Assembly: GCA_039180025.1 (NCBI GenBank)
Contig: JBCDDZ010000002.1
Location: 67,733-131,732 of the forward strand
From: Algisphaera sp039180025
GTDB lineage: Bacteria > Planctomycetota > Phycisphaerae > Phycisphaerales > Phycisphaeraceae
Length of the DNA: 64,000 nucleotides
Direction of reading: 5' to 3'
The position numbers and the translations under genes are program-made. This document shows positions 25,563-33,679 of this stretch, in pieces. Under the pieces are notes generated by a model that was not told where the DNA came from, did no database searches, and saw only the letters and a list, made by a program, of their open reading frames with translations. Numbering within the stretch: position 1 is the first letter of the stretch; every line of letters starts with the position of its first letter.

Positions 25563-27476
25563 TTAGTAGCTCGGGAAAGGCTCGTCGGGGAATTGCTGTT
25601 GCCAATAGACGCGGTTTAGGATCCCGTTGTGCTTGAGCACCGAACGCCGAACCACCCGGCGGAGGCCCTCGCCCGCTTCGGGTTCGTCTTGAAGCAGCGC
25701 GAGGGCCGCCTGCACCGCGATGGCGGACTCCGCGTTGCGGATGCGGTCGAGGTCGGTACGCCACGCCTCGAAGTGCACCCGATCCACACCCGATCGCGGG
25801 TCTTCCGCCGCCCCGCGGATGCGCTGCTTGAACTCCTCGAAGCTGATGTCACCGGCGATATAGTTTTTGAACTGCCCGGTGTACAGCGTCCGCATACTCA
25901 GGGCGTTGCCGCCGTCGGGCGCAAGCCGCAAGTCCGGAGCGAGGCCATAAGGGTCGGGCGCGAACGCGGTAATCTGCGGGGCCGGCGCCGCGCCCGCGAT
26001 GATGGGCAGCCAGTTCGTCTCGCGGTTGAACTGCTCATTGATCCGGAGGCTGGTCAGGAATTTCAGGAAATCGAGTGCCCAGGCTTTGTTCGGCGACCGC
26101 TGGTAGACCATGAACCGACCCTCGCCGTTGGCGTTGGCTGCGCTCGCGGGGTACTTCGCGTAAGACGACCAGCGTTCCCCCGGGCCGGGGATGGGAAAAT
26201 CCATCACGCCCACGGAAAACCGGTAGCCCCGGCGCTCGACCCCTTCCACGACGGTCACTTCCTGGCCGCTGGCCGCGCTGGTGGGCGTGTCTTCTTCCGA
26301 GCCGACCACCACGCCTTCGCACGCATCGAAGATGCTCTTTGCGTCGAATAAACCCGTGGCGAGCATCCCGGCATGGCCGGACACAAACCGCCGTCGCGCC
26401 TGTTCCCGGTCGAGCCCGAGAAAGCCCGGAGGGAACTGCCGGCAGATCGCACTGATGCAATCGAAATACGCCGTCATCGCCGGGTCATCGAAGCTCCAGG
26501 CCCCCGCCTTCCAGCCCGTCCATGTCTCGGCCCCCGAGACCAGTCGGTCCTGATTTAAATTGACCGACTCGGAATACTGCGAAGTGAACGGCACCAGGTA
26601 ACGCTTCGCAAACACCACGTCGCTGTACGTACTCCCGGAGATCGGCACCAGCAAGTTGTCATCTCTAAGACGGCCGATCTCCCAGATCGCCCCGCAAACC
26701 ATCAACATCTGCCCGAGGGTTTCGGGCGGGCTGTCGCCTTCCAGCCACTCGCCCAAGGCCGGGGTATCCGGCACGTATCCGGTTTCGGTTTCGCCCGTGG
26801 CCGGTTTCAGCAGCAACGCCTCGAACCATGCGGGCCTCTCCGACGCCGCCCACGCCCGCCGCATCAGCGCCTTGGCCTCGGCCATCAGCGTCTGGTTGTA
26901 GTAGATCTTCGTGCCCCCCAGCGAGCTGGTCGGCACGGAAAAATAATCCTGCAGCTCGCCGTTCCACCCGGCCTGCATCCCGTCCACAAACGTCTCCCGC
27001 CACGACCGATTCGCCAGCGACGCCGCACGCTCCGCCGAGAGGTACGGCGGCGCGTTGTACGGATTCGGTTTTTCTCCCGCCTGCCCGACCGATTCGAAAT
27101 ACTGCGCGATCCCCGCACCCGCGACCGTTTTGCTCCGGCTCTGTTGCTGGCAGAGATCCGGGGCCGTGCCGCTCACCGTGTGTACGTTGAGGATCTGTGA
27201 GTACACCCGTTCGGTGACGTCGAGCTGCTGAATCTCGATATTCGCTTCCTGAACGTGGGGCAGCGCGTTGTACTCGTCGATCACCCGCTGGAGCGCTTCC
27301 CGGTAGCCCGGCTCGAGCTGCCAGTGCATCATCCGCACGATCCGCCGGCCGTCGGTATCGTCCTTGCCCTTCGGCTCGGACGGATGCGACAACACCGTGA
27401 GCACACTGACCACGTAAGCCCCGAGCACCAACACCAATCCGATCCCGTTCGCATTCAAGAAATAACGCGGCTTCAT
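25563..27476 (-). CDS. Membrane-anchored ABC solute-binding protein (family 1)
   Basis: The protein is 637 residues. An N-terminal hydrophobic segment (about 10-30) without a lipobox suggests a signal anchor. It is followed by a binding-protein fold: 'RIVRMMHWQLEPGYREALQRVI' and 'GTAPDLCQQQ' match extracellular solute-binding family 1. 'GMLATGLFDAKSIFDACEG', 'VMDFPIPGPGERWSSYAKYP' and 'WALDFLKFLTS' match later blocks of sugar-binding proteins. It is about 200 residues longer than typical maltose-type proteins. It sits upstream of both permeases and overlaps the TPR lipoprotein gene by four bases, so it is part of the importer. The ligand is unknown, but an oligosaccharide is likely. Confidence 0.85.
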   Translation of the reverse strand: MKPRYFLNANGIGLVLVLGAYVVSVLTVLSHPSEPKGKDDTDGRRIVRMMHWQLEPGYREALQRVIDEYNALPHVQEANIEIQQLDVTERVYSQILNVHTVSGTAPDLCQQQSRSKTVAGAGIAQYFESVGQAGEKPNPYNAPPYLSAERAASLANRSWRETFVDGMQAGWNGELQDYFSVPTSSLGGTKIYYNQTLMAEAKALMRRAWAASERPAWFEALLLKPATGETETGYVPDTPALGEWLEGDSPPETLGQMLMVCGAIWEIGRLRDDNLLVPISGSTYSDVVFAKRYLVPFTSQYSESVNLNQDRLVSGAETWTGWKAGAWSFDDPAMTAYFDCISAICRQFPPGFLGLDREQARRRFVSGHAGMLATGLFDAKSIFDACEGVVVGSEEDTPTSAASGQEVTVVEGVERRGYRFSVGVMDFPIPGPGERWSSYAKYPASAANANGEGRFMVYQRSPNKAWALDFLKFLTSLRINEQFNRETNWLPIIAGAAPAPQITAFAPDPYGLAPDLRLAPDGGNALSMRTLYTGQFKNYIAGDISFEEFKQRIRGAAEDPRSGVDRVHFEAWRTDLDRIRNAESAIAVQAALALLQDEPEAGEGLRRVVRRSVLKHNGILNRVYWQQQFPDEPFPSY

Positions 27477-28477
27477 GGGGCAGGCTCCGACGAGTCAGCA
27501 GGGTCGATCAAGTAAAACTCCTCGATCGCGGGGATCTCGATTTCCAGGGCCGGGTGAGCCTCGGCCAGCACCCCCAACGCGAGCTGCGCTTCGAACGCGC
27601 GGCCGCTGCGGGGTGTCTCGGTGATGATGCGCTGGTAGTACCGCGCCGCCGTCTCCGGGTCATTGAGCTGCTCGGCCGAGACCTGGGCGATCAGCCAATA
27701 CAGCGAAGGGATCACCGTGGGCTCGATAAAACCTACCGCGTCCGCCTGCCGATAATTCTCGATCGCCAGCCCCGGCTCCTGGGTGATCTGCAAGTGGACT
27801 TGCCCGAGGTATTCCCAGATCACCGAGGCGTACGGCGATTCGGGCTGTTCCGCGATCCACGACGCTATGAATAGAAGCCCTTCGCGGACCGAGGCCGGGT
27901 TGTCGTACCGTTGCACGAAGGTGTCGGCGTATCGCAGCGCGGCTTCCCCGGCGATCGCCGCCTCCGGCCAAGTCTCGAGGACTTCCGAGTAATACCGGCG
28001 GGCCGCCTCCAAGTCGGTCCGGTCCTGCCTGTGGTCCTGAATCTCCGCGAGCCGGCCCAGATTCAGCAGGCTACGCGGCGCGAACTCCGAGGCCGGCGAC
28101 CGCTCCACTAACTCAGCATAAAGATCCGCCGCTTCCTGGATCATCCGCGGCGAGGGCGGGGTCCGGTTCTGGGCCGCGGTCGCCATGCCGAACGTCGCCC
28201 GCGACCAATTGTTTTCAGCGTCTGCAGAATCCCCTTCGGTTTCCTCTGCGCGTCGCCGAATCTCCGCAAACAGCCCGTAGGCTCGATCAAAGTTGTAATA
28301 CGACAGCTCATCCGTCGCTTGCGTCAGCAATTCCGCGTCGGTCTGACCCGTGAAATCCGCATCGCCACAGCCCGTGGCCCACAACACCCATCCTAAAAAA
28401 AGTGCAGCCCCGACTCGCCGCCAAAGGCAGCTTGACCGCCGCCCCACGCGTGCCGCTTTTCTGCATCGAGCACTCAC
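27473..28477 (-). CDS. TPR-type lipoprotein, first gene of ABC operon
   Basis: The predicted lipoprotein is about 334 residues. A hydrophobic stretch ends in the lipobox 'LWATGC', so the mature protein starts at Cys and faces the periplasm. The rest is helical with TPR-like spacing: 'AADLYAELVERSPASEFAPRSLL', 'AARRYYSEVLETWPEAAIAGEAAL' and 'AARYYQRIITETPRSGRAFEAQLAL'. Such proteins often scaffold envelope complexes. Here it overlaps the solute-binding protein gene, which suggests a physical role in the importer. The GTG at 28477 is used because the upstream TTG (28543) would place about 59 residues before the lipobox. Neither has a strong ribosome-binding site. Confidence 0.75.
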   Translation of the reverse strand: MSARCRKAARVGRRSSCLWRRVGAALFLGWVLWATGCGDADFTGQTDAELLTQATDELSYYNFDRAYGLFAEIRRRAEETEGDSADAENNWSRATFGMATAAQNRTPPSPRMIQEAADLYAELVERSPASEFAPRSLLNLGRLAEIQDHRQDRTDLEAARRYYSEVLETWPEAAIAGEAALRYADTFVQRYDNPASVREGLLFIASWIAEQPESPYASVIWEYLGQVHLQITQEPGLAIENYRQADAVGFIEPTVIPSLYWLIAQVSAEQLNDPETAARYYQRIITETPRSGRAFEAQLALGVLAEAHPALEIEIPAIEEFYLIDPADSSEPAP

Positions 28478-28663
28478 AATCGAGACGCGATCGGAGAGAG
28501 TTGGGGTTCGGTACGTAAACAAATTAGGAGAGAACAGGATCAAGAACGGGATGCCTTAAAGATGGCTACAGCGGAAGTGACGGGAAAATACCGATAAATT
28601 ATTATCAAAAAACATCTTATTTAGGATTAGAGATGATTTTTAGCAAAATTGCGACAATAGCCC

Positions 28664-28691
28664 TTGACAGAATAGCGAGGTGATCAATACT
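28664..28691 (+). promoter_or_regulatory. Sigma70-like promoter of the LacI regulator
   Basis: TTGACA (28664-28669) is a perfect -35 box, followed after 16 bases by AATACT (28686-28691) as a plausible -10. It would give a leader of about 165 bases before the ATG at 28862. The first operator-like palindrome begins 5 bases after the -10, where a repressor would block initiation. Confidence 0.6.
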
Positions 28692-28695
28692 ATGT

Positions 28696-28791
28696 CAATA
28701 CGTATATATTTAAAAAGCTATTCGTATTGCATCGGTAACGACGTTGGGTATGAAATTTTTTTCACAGATTCTTGGAATTATATTCGTATTG
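28696..28791 (+). promoter_or_regulatory. Three operator-like sites (consensus CAATACGTATTG)
   Basis: Site 1 is CAATACGTATAT (28696-28707), site 2 is CTATTCGTATTG (28718-28729) and site 3 is ATATTCGTATTG (28780-28791). They fit the perfect palindrome CAATACGTATTG with its central CG, as LacI-family operators do. Eleven bases (TATTCGTATTG) are identical in sites 2 and 3. Centres are 22 and 62 bases apart, about two and six helical turns, which allows cooperative binding. Confidence 0.6.
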
Positions 28792-28861
28792 TTCTAAGAT
28801 ATAACCCCTAATGCATTTCTAGGTGGTTTAGTACACCTCTCCCTTCTTTTGGTTTCAATCG

Positions 28862-29908
28862 ATGTCCGTGACTCAATCTGATATTGCGAGCAAGTTAGGC
28901 GTGAGCCAGTTCGTGGTATCTAACGCTCTGCGCAATACGGACCGGGTGTCCGCCAAAACCCGCCAGCGGGTGATGGAGGCGGTTGAAGCCCTCAACTACC
29001 GTCCTAATTCTGCGGCTCGTGCCACACGAGAGGGCCGTTTCGGCTGTATTAATCTCCTTCTGAGCGCTAACGAAGTCCGTAGCGCTCTGCCGCCCAAGCT
29101 GCTCTTCGGCATCGAAAGTGCCCTCTCGGCCCAGAGCGTCGACCTTACCATCACCCGAGTCCCCGACGAAAAACTCGCGGACTCCGGATATCTCCCGCGG
29201 TTCCTTTGTGAACGTAACTGCGACGGGGTCATCGTCAACTATACCGACCACTGCCCGGAAGCCTTCATCCGGCAGATCGAACGCAACCACCTGCCCTGCG
29301 TTTGGCTCAACAACAAACGCGACGCCGACTGTGTTTACCCCGACGACCACCACGCCGGCGAATTGGCCGCCAACCAGCTCATCGAACGCGGCTTCCGCGA
29401 CATTGTGTTCATCGACTACGCCCACGGCGACGGCCAAGACCCGGACACGCACTACAGCTCTCGAGACCGCGAAGCGGGCTACCGCGGGGCGATCGAAAGC
29501 CACGGCCTACGCCTCCGCATCGTCCGGCCCCCGCACAACCTACCCGTAGCCGATCGGCTGGATTACTCCCGTCAATGGCTGCGGCAGGAAGACCGCCCCG
29601 AAGCAGTTCTCTGCTATTCCGAAGCCGACGGCATGCCCTTTGTCATGGCCGCAATGTCTACCGGCCTAAAGATCCCTACGGACCTCTTCGTAGGAGTCAT
29701 CTCGAATCGGCCGATCACGATGCCCGGCTACAACATGACTCTTGCTCGCGTCCCCGAGTACGACACCGGTGTGGCGGTAGCGGAAGCCTTACTTAAAAAA
29801 ATAAGCCAACCCGACGTGCCCCTGCCCCCGCGTGCCATTGCATTCAAGCCCTCCCGGCCCCCCCCACGTCAAGACGACTTAGTTCATCCGTGTTTCGTTC
29901 ACGGGTGA
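28862..29908 (+). CDS. LacI-family transcriptional regulator (1)
   Basis: The 348-residue protein has an N-terminal helix-turn-helix 'VTQSDIASKLGVSQFVVSNALRN' and hinge region 'ALNYRPNSAARATREGRFG', then a periplasmic-binding-protein-like sensor domain. Ligand-domain landmarks include 'CDGVIVNYTDHCPEAFIRQI' and 'NKRDADCVYPDDHHAGELAANQLIERG'. It is divergent from the sugar ABC operon and preceded by three matching palindromes, so it probably represses that operon and itself until an imported sugar binds. It shares 'DGxxxNYTD' and surrounding blocks with the second LacI protein at 40970, so the two are paralogues. Confidence 0.92.
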   Translation: MSVTQSDIASKLGVSQFVVSNALRNTDRVSAKTRQRVMEAVEALNYRPNSAARATREGRFGCINLLLSANEVRSALPPKLLFGIESALSAQSVDLTITRVPDEKLADSGYLPRFLCERNCDGVIVNYTDHCPEAFIRQIERNHLPCVWLNNKRDADCVYPDDHHAGELAANQLIERGFRDIVFIDYAHGDGQDPDTHYSSRDREAGYRGAIESHGLRLRIVRPPHNLPVADRLDYSRQWLRQEDRPEAVLCYSEADGMPFVMAAMSTGLKIPTDLFVGVISNRPITMPGYNMTLARVPEYDTGVAVAEALLKKISQPDVPLPPRAIAFKPSRPPPRQDDLVHPCFVHG

Positions 29909-29988
29909 TGGATTCTACGCCCCGCTCTGTTTTTGTTACCTGATTTCGTTTCATTGTTCATTTTCTCTCAATATGGAGGTATTCGTTG

Positions 29989-31041
29989 ATGACATCTCAC
30001 TTGGTTCGAACTACTGGAATGGCCTTTGGAGCGGCTGCGGCACTCTTTGCCGGCTCCGCAGCCCAAGCCGCGGCCGTTCAGATCGTCAACTTTGGTAGCG
30101 ACGATTATTTGGCCGACCCCGCGTCGGGTCCGCCGAACGTCATCGCGTTCGACGACGCGACGCTCAACACGTTCATGGACGTCGGCGGCAGCACCACGTT
30201 CAGCCCCGACCCGACGACCACGGCTTACACGCCTGTCTCCGGAACGAACAGCCGGTACTACGGCGGTGCCGGATTCTTCACCGACGCCCCACTTACGGGT
30301 CCAGACGCCAGCACCCGGAACCCTTCGAACGGTTTGACGAACGGCTTCTACGGCCTGCGTGCGAGTTCCGCGGAAAACACTGCAGCACCACTACGCGGAG
30401 TCAGCCGAAGCCTGGATCGCATCACCCTGCAATCGTCCGGTTCGACCGGCGGCAACGACACCTTCGCCATCCTGACGCTGTTCGACAAGAGCGACTTCCT
30501 GACCGGCAACACCGAGAACGACGTCGTAAGCCTCGCCAAGACGACTGGCTATTCATTCAGTGCCGGCTCAGAAAATAATGGCGACGATAACACCCGGTTT
30601 GCTCGGCTCGTGGTGCTGCAAGACGGGCAGTATTACATCCAGTCCAATATCTCTACGACGACCGGTACCGTCGCGAATAAGGGGCCTTCGTTTCCCGTGA
30701 ATCGAGGCGTTGCCCTTGAGGCCACGCTGGACGCCGACGCGAGCCCTGACGCCAACGGACTCAATGCTGGCGTGACCGACTTCATCGCGTACGACCCGGC
30801 TTCGAGCCTGCTGTACGACTCTTCGACGGCGGCCTTCACCGGCACGTTCGACGACATCGACGCAGTCGGTCTGTACGTGGAAGCCTCACGGCTTGCGGGT
30901 CAGAACGGCTCGCTCCGTGTGTTCCAGAGCCACTTGGACATCGACGCGACCGTGACTGCGATCCCCGAGCCCGCGTCGCTGGCGCTGCTGGGCCTTGGCG
31001 GCATCGTCATGCTCGGACGCCGGTCCAAGTCGGCCCACTGA
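29989..31041 (+). CDS. PEP-CTERM sorting domain protein
   Basis: The exported protein is 350 residues. The signal peptide ends near 'GSAAQAAAV' and the C-terminus 'IPEPASLALLGLGGIVMLGRR' is a textbook PEP-CTERM tail: the PEP motif, a membrane helix and a basic end recognised by exosortases. The middle is Ser/Thr/Gly/Asp-rich beta-structure without a domain I recognise. GGAGGT 8 bases upstream supports ATG 29989 over the TTG at 29986. It lies 80 bases after the LacI gene and ends in a strong terminator. The family is normally exported and anchored or released at the cell surface, often tied to EPS. The only exosortase-like gene in the window (13340) looks inactive, so a working sortase must be elsewhere. 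Confidence 0.93.
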   Translation: MTSHLVRTTGMAFGAAAALFAGSAAQAAAVQIVNFGSDDYLADPASGPPNVIAFDDATLNTFMDVGGSTTFSPDPTTTAYTPVSGTNSRYYGGAGFFTDAPLTGPDASTRNPSNGLTNGFYGLRASSAENTAAPLRGVSRSLDRITLQSSGSTGGNDTFAILTLFDKSDFLTGNTENDVVSLAKTTGYSFSAGSENNGDDNTRFARLVVLQDGQYYIQSNISTTTGTVANKGPSFPVNRGVALEATLDADASPDANGLNAGVTDFIAYDPASSLLYDSSTAAFTGTFDDIDAVGLYVEASRLAGQNGSLRVFQSHLDIDATVTAIPEPASLALLGLGGIVMLGRRSKSAH

Positions 31042-31059
31042 TCGAATACAGAAGCACCT

Positions 31060-31104
31060 GCCACTCGCCCCGCTAACCCGGGGCGAGTGGCTTCGTTAAA
31101 TCTT
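31060..31104 (+). terminator. Rho-independent terminator after PEP-CTERM gene
   Basis: The 13-base stem GCCACTCGCCCCG (31060-31072) pairs perfectly with 31079-31091 around the loop CTAACC, followed by the T-containing TTCGTTAAATCTT. It lies 19 bases after the stop codon. Confidence 0.85.
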
Positions 31105-31214
31105 AACCCTCGGTCCGTCTCCCTCGCATCCCGTCAGAACACGGCGTCGACCTTTGCCTGGTGGCCCGAGGCCAAGGTTGACCAAATCCGTTTGGCGATT
31201 TTCCCCCAACAAAA

Positions 31215-33662
31215 ATGACTATGGCACGATTCTCCGTGTTTTCTCTCGGCTGTTGTCTGGTATTCGCCTCAGCGGTGACGGCTTCGGCCGGCCCCTCGCT
31301 ACCCCCGGATTCGGAGTACGTTCAGGTCGTCGACGGGCACCTGTCGGTCAACGGCGAACGCCAGCGGTACTGGGCGGCGATCGGACAGCTCTATGGCAAG
31401 TCCGGTTTCAAGAAACGCGACTCGCCCGAGGTCCGAAAGGAAAAAGTCGCCCGCGCGCGGCGCGGCACGGACTACATGGTGCAGCGGTTCACCGACCTCG
31501 GGTTCAATGCCGTGCGGCTGTGGGACGGGTTCGCAAGCGCGGCAGACTCTCGCTACGAGATCGGCGACGGGTCGAAGGCCGACAACGCCGACTACTTCCT
31601 GATGCGCGCGAAAGAGGCCGGCTTCAAGGTCTGGCTCGCCGGGACCAACCGGCTGACCGACGCCCGGGCCGAGGACGTGAAGATCATCCCGGTGTCGGAG
31701 ACCGGCCGGGCGGACGCACAAGCGTGGGCCGAGGCCGTGACGTCGATGGCGAAGTACCGCAAGAACGGCAAGTTCCAACACGGTTGGAAGCTCAGCGGCA
31801 ATCTCGCGCGGTCGTGGGACGAGCGTATCGAGAAACTCGCGCTGCGCGACATGACCCGTATCGCGACGCACCGCAACAAGTACACCGGCCTACGCTGGTG
31901 CGACGACCCGGTGTTCGCGGTCTGGGAACTGTCCAATGAAGAGTGGTGGATGCTCAAGATGCTCGGCGGCAAGTGGCAGCAGTATCCCGCGTACTTCCGC
32001 AACAAACTCATCGCCAAGTGGAACGACTTCCTGCTCGAGAAATACGGCACGCCCGAAGCGCTGGCCCAGGCGTGGGGCGAACTGCTCGACGGCGAATCGC
32101 TGAACGACGGCACGATCTTGCTCGCGCCGATGCGAGGCAAGACGTCCGTCGCGGCGAGCATCAACGACGCGAACGTTCACGCCGAGGCGGCGCTCTCGTC
32201 GCTCGAACAGGAATACGGCCGGGACGATTTCGCGCCCCAGCGGGCGTCGGACGTCATCGAGTTCCTGCTGGATATCCACATGGCCCGCAAGCAGCGCGAG
32301 GCCCAAGTCATCAAGAGCCTCGGCAAGAGCACGCGGCTGTCGCCGCTGATCTTCGACACGGGCATCGGCTACGAGATCCAGAGCCAGTTTATGCACCAGG
32401 CCGCCGACGCGGTGGCCCACGATGCGTACATCAACGGCACCGGCCCGCGGACCATGGACAAAGCCCGGGCGAACATCGAAGCCCAGACCACCGAGCACCA
32501 ACGCAAACGGCTCACGCTCGAATACGAACGGCTCGAGAGCAACGACGGGCCGTGGGTGAACTGGCTGCTCAAACCTCCCGGTATCTCGCAGGGCGTGCCC
32601 TGGCTCGAGCACAACCGCGTCGAAGGCAAGCCGTTTCTCGCGTACGAAACGCAGATCCAACAGCCCGCCAAGTACCGGGCCGACTACCCGCTCCGCCTCG
32701 CCGCGCTCGCGGCCATCCAGGACTGGGACTGGATCTGTTGGCACTACTTCGGCGACACCAACCTGACCACCCGGGTCGGCGCCGAGGCGCGGCCGTTCGA
32801 CAGCCGGATGGACATCTCCACCGGCGGGCACCCCCAGGGCTACCACTTCACCTACGACGAAGTGCAGAACGCGATGATGCGGGCCGCCGGGCACATGTTC
32901 CGCAACTTCGCGCACCGGCCCGCGCCGAACCCGACGAAGTTTATCTACGGCCGCGAAGCCCTCCACGACCCCGCTTCCATGGACTACGGCGGCAGCTACG
33001 GCGACATCGGCCTCGATATGCTCCAGACCGTTTACCAATACGGCGTCCGCATCGAAATCGATCCCGACCGCGAGGACAACCAGGTCATCGGACCCGTGGT
33101 CGAGTTCGAAGACCGGCATACCCACAACCCCTATACCCCCACCCAAGAGATCACGTTCGACTGGAAGAAAGGCCACATGGTCCTCGACAGCGATTCCGCC
33201 GTCGGCTGGGCGGGGCTCATGGGCCACGTCGGTGACCACCTCACCTTTTCGTCCAGCGTCACCCTCTCGGACGTCACGATCGACAACCCCGAAGGTATCT
33301 ACAGCCCGGTGGGGGACGAAAAATACATCGCGTTTTCGCTCTACAGCCAGGACGGCCAGCCGCTCGCCAGCGCTCAGCGGATCGGGCTGTCGCTGATGAG
33401 CACCAGCTTCAATACCGGCTTCGCCCCCCAGGAGCCCGGCAAGCGGGGCCGGTGGATCGCCGGCGACACCCCCGTCCTGGTCGCCCGGGTCGGCGGCACC
33501 ATCGAGTCGCCCTACCTCGACGGGATGGCCTACACGCTCCGCGACTGGCATATGAAAAAGATCGGCCAGGGCGTCGTCCGCGACGGCCGATTCGAATTCC
33601 CCATCGACAAACCCGTCTTCGTGGTCGAATTCGAACGGCAGACCGGCACCGCCGCCCGCTAA
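31215..33662 (+). CDS. Secreted clan GH-A-like glycoside hydrolase
   Basis: The protein is 815 residues with a signal peptide cleaved near 'VTASAG'. The TIM-barrel part has 'GFNAVRLWDGF' and 'FAVWELSNEEWW', where Glu242 after Asn is the usual acid/base of clan GH-A enzymes (GH5/GH2/GH42-like). 'KPFLAYETQIQQPAKYRAD' contains a candidate nucleophile Glu. The C-terminal 250 residues are beta-rich accessory structure. It is one of the few secreted enzymes here, so it may act first on the polymer or large oligosaccharides. Substrate and exact GH family are not assignable by eye. It follows the terminator at 31060 and therefore needs its own promoter. Confidence 0.75.
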   Translation: MTMARFSVFSLGCCLVFASAVTASAGPSLPPDSEYVQVVDGHLSVNGERQRYWAAIGQLYGKSGFKKRDSPEVRKEKVARARRGTDYMVQRFTDLGFNAVRLWDGFASAADSRYEIGDGSKADNADYFLMRAKEAGFKVWLAGTNRLTDARAEDVKIIPVSETGRADAQAWAEAVTSMAKYRKNGKFQHGWKLSGNLARSWDERIEKLALRDMTRIATHRNKYTGLRWCDDPVFAVWELSNEEWWMLKMLGGKWQQYPAYFRNKLIAKWNDFLLEKYGTPEALAQAWGELLDGESLNDGTILLAPMRGKTSVAASINDANVHAEAALSSLEQEYGRDDFAPQRASDVIEFLLDIHMARKQREAQVIKSLGKSTRLSPLIFDTGIGYEIQSQFMHQAADAVAHDAYINGTGPRTMDKARANIEAQTTEHQRKRLTLEYERLESNDGPWVNWLLKPPGISQGVPWLEHNRVEGKPFLAYETQIQQPAKYRADYPLRLAALAAIQDWDWICWHYFGDTNLTTRVGAEARPFDSRMDISTGGHPQGYHFTYDEVQNAMMRAAGHMFRNFAHRPAPNPTKFIYGREALHDPASMDYGGSYGDIGLDMLQTVYQYGVRIEIDPDREDNQVIGPVVEFEDRHTHNPYTPTQEITFDWKKGHMVLDSDSAVGWAGLMGHVGDHLTFSSSVTLSDVTIDNPEGIYSPVGDEKYIAFSLYSQDGQPLASAQRIGLSLMSTSFNTGFAPQEPGKRGRWIAGDTPVLVARVGGTIESPYLDGMAYTLRDWHMKKIGQGVVRDGRFEFPIDKPVFVVEFERQTGTAAR

Positions 33663-33679
33663 CCGGTCCATCTATCCGA

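Larger units (their letters stand above)
28544..28861. promoter_or_regulatory. AT-rich divergent control region between ABC operon and LacI gene
   Basis: This region is conspicuously AT-rich in a GC-rich genome. It must hold the promoters of both divergent units. It carries a -35/-10 pair for the regulator and three related 12-base sites, listed separately. I did not find an equally good promoter for the minus-strand operon. Confidence 0.7.

Noticed and set aside
23152..28477. Missing MalK-type ATPase searched for within and around the importer operon
   Set aside because: No Walker A plus ABC signature (LSGGQ-like) protein was found anywhere in the window, so none is annotated.
28350..28559. 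A 69-codon plus-strand frame before the LacI gene
   Set aside because: It is antisense to the lipoprotein signal region, with no motif or ribosome-binding site.
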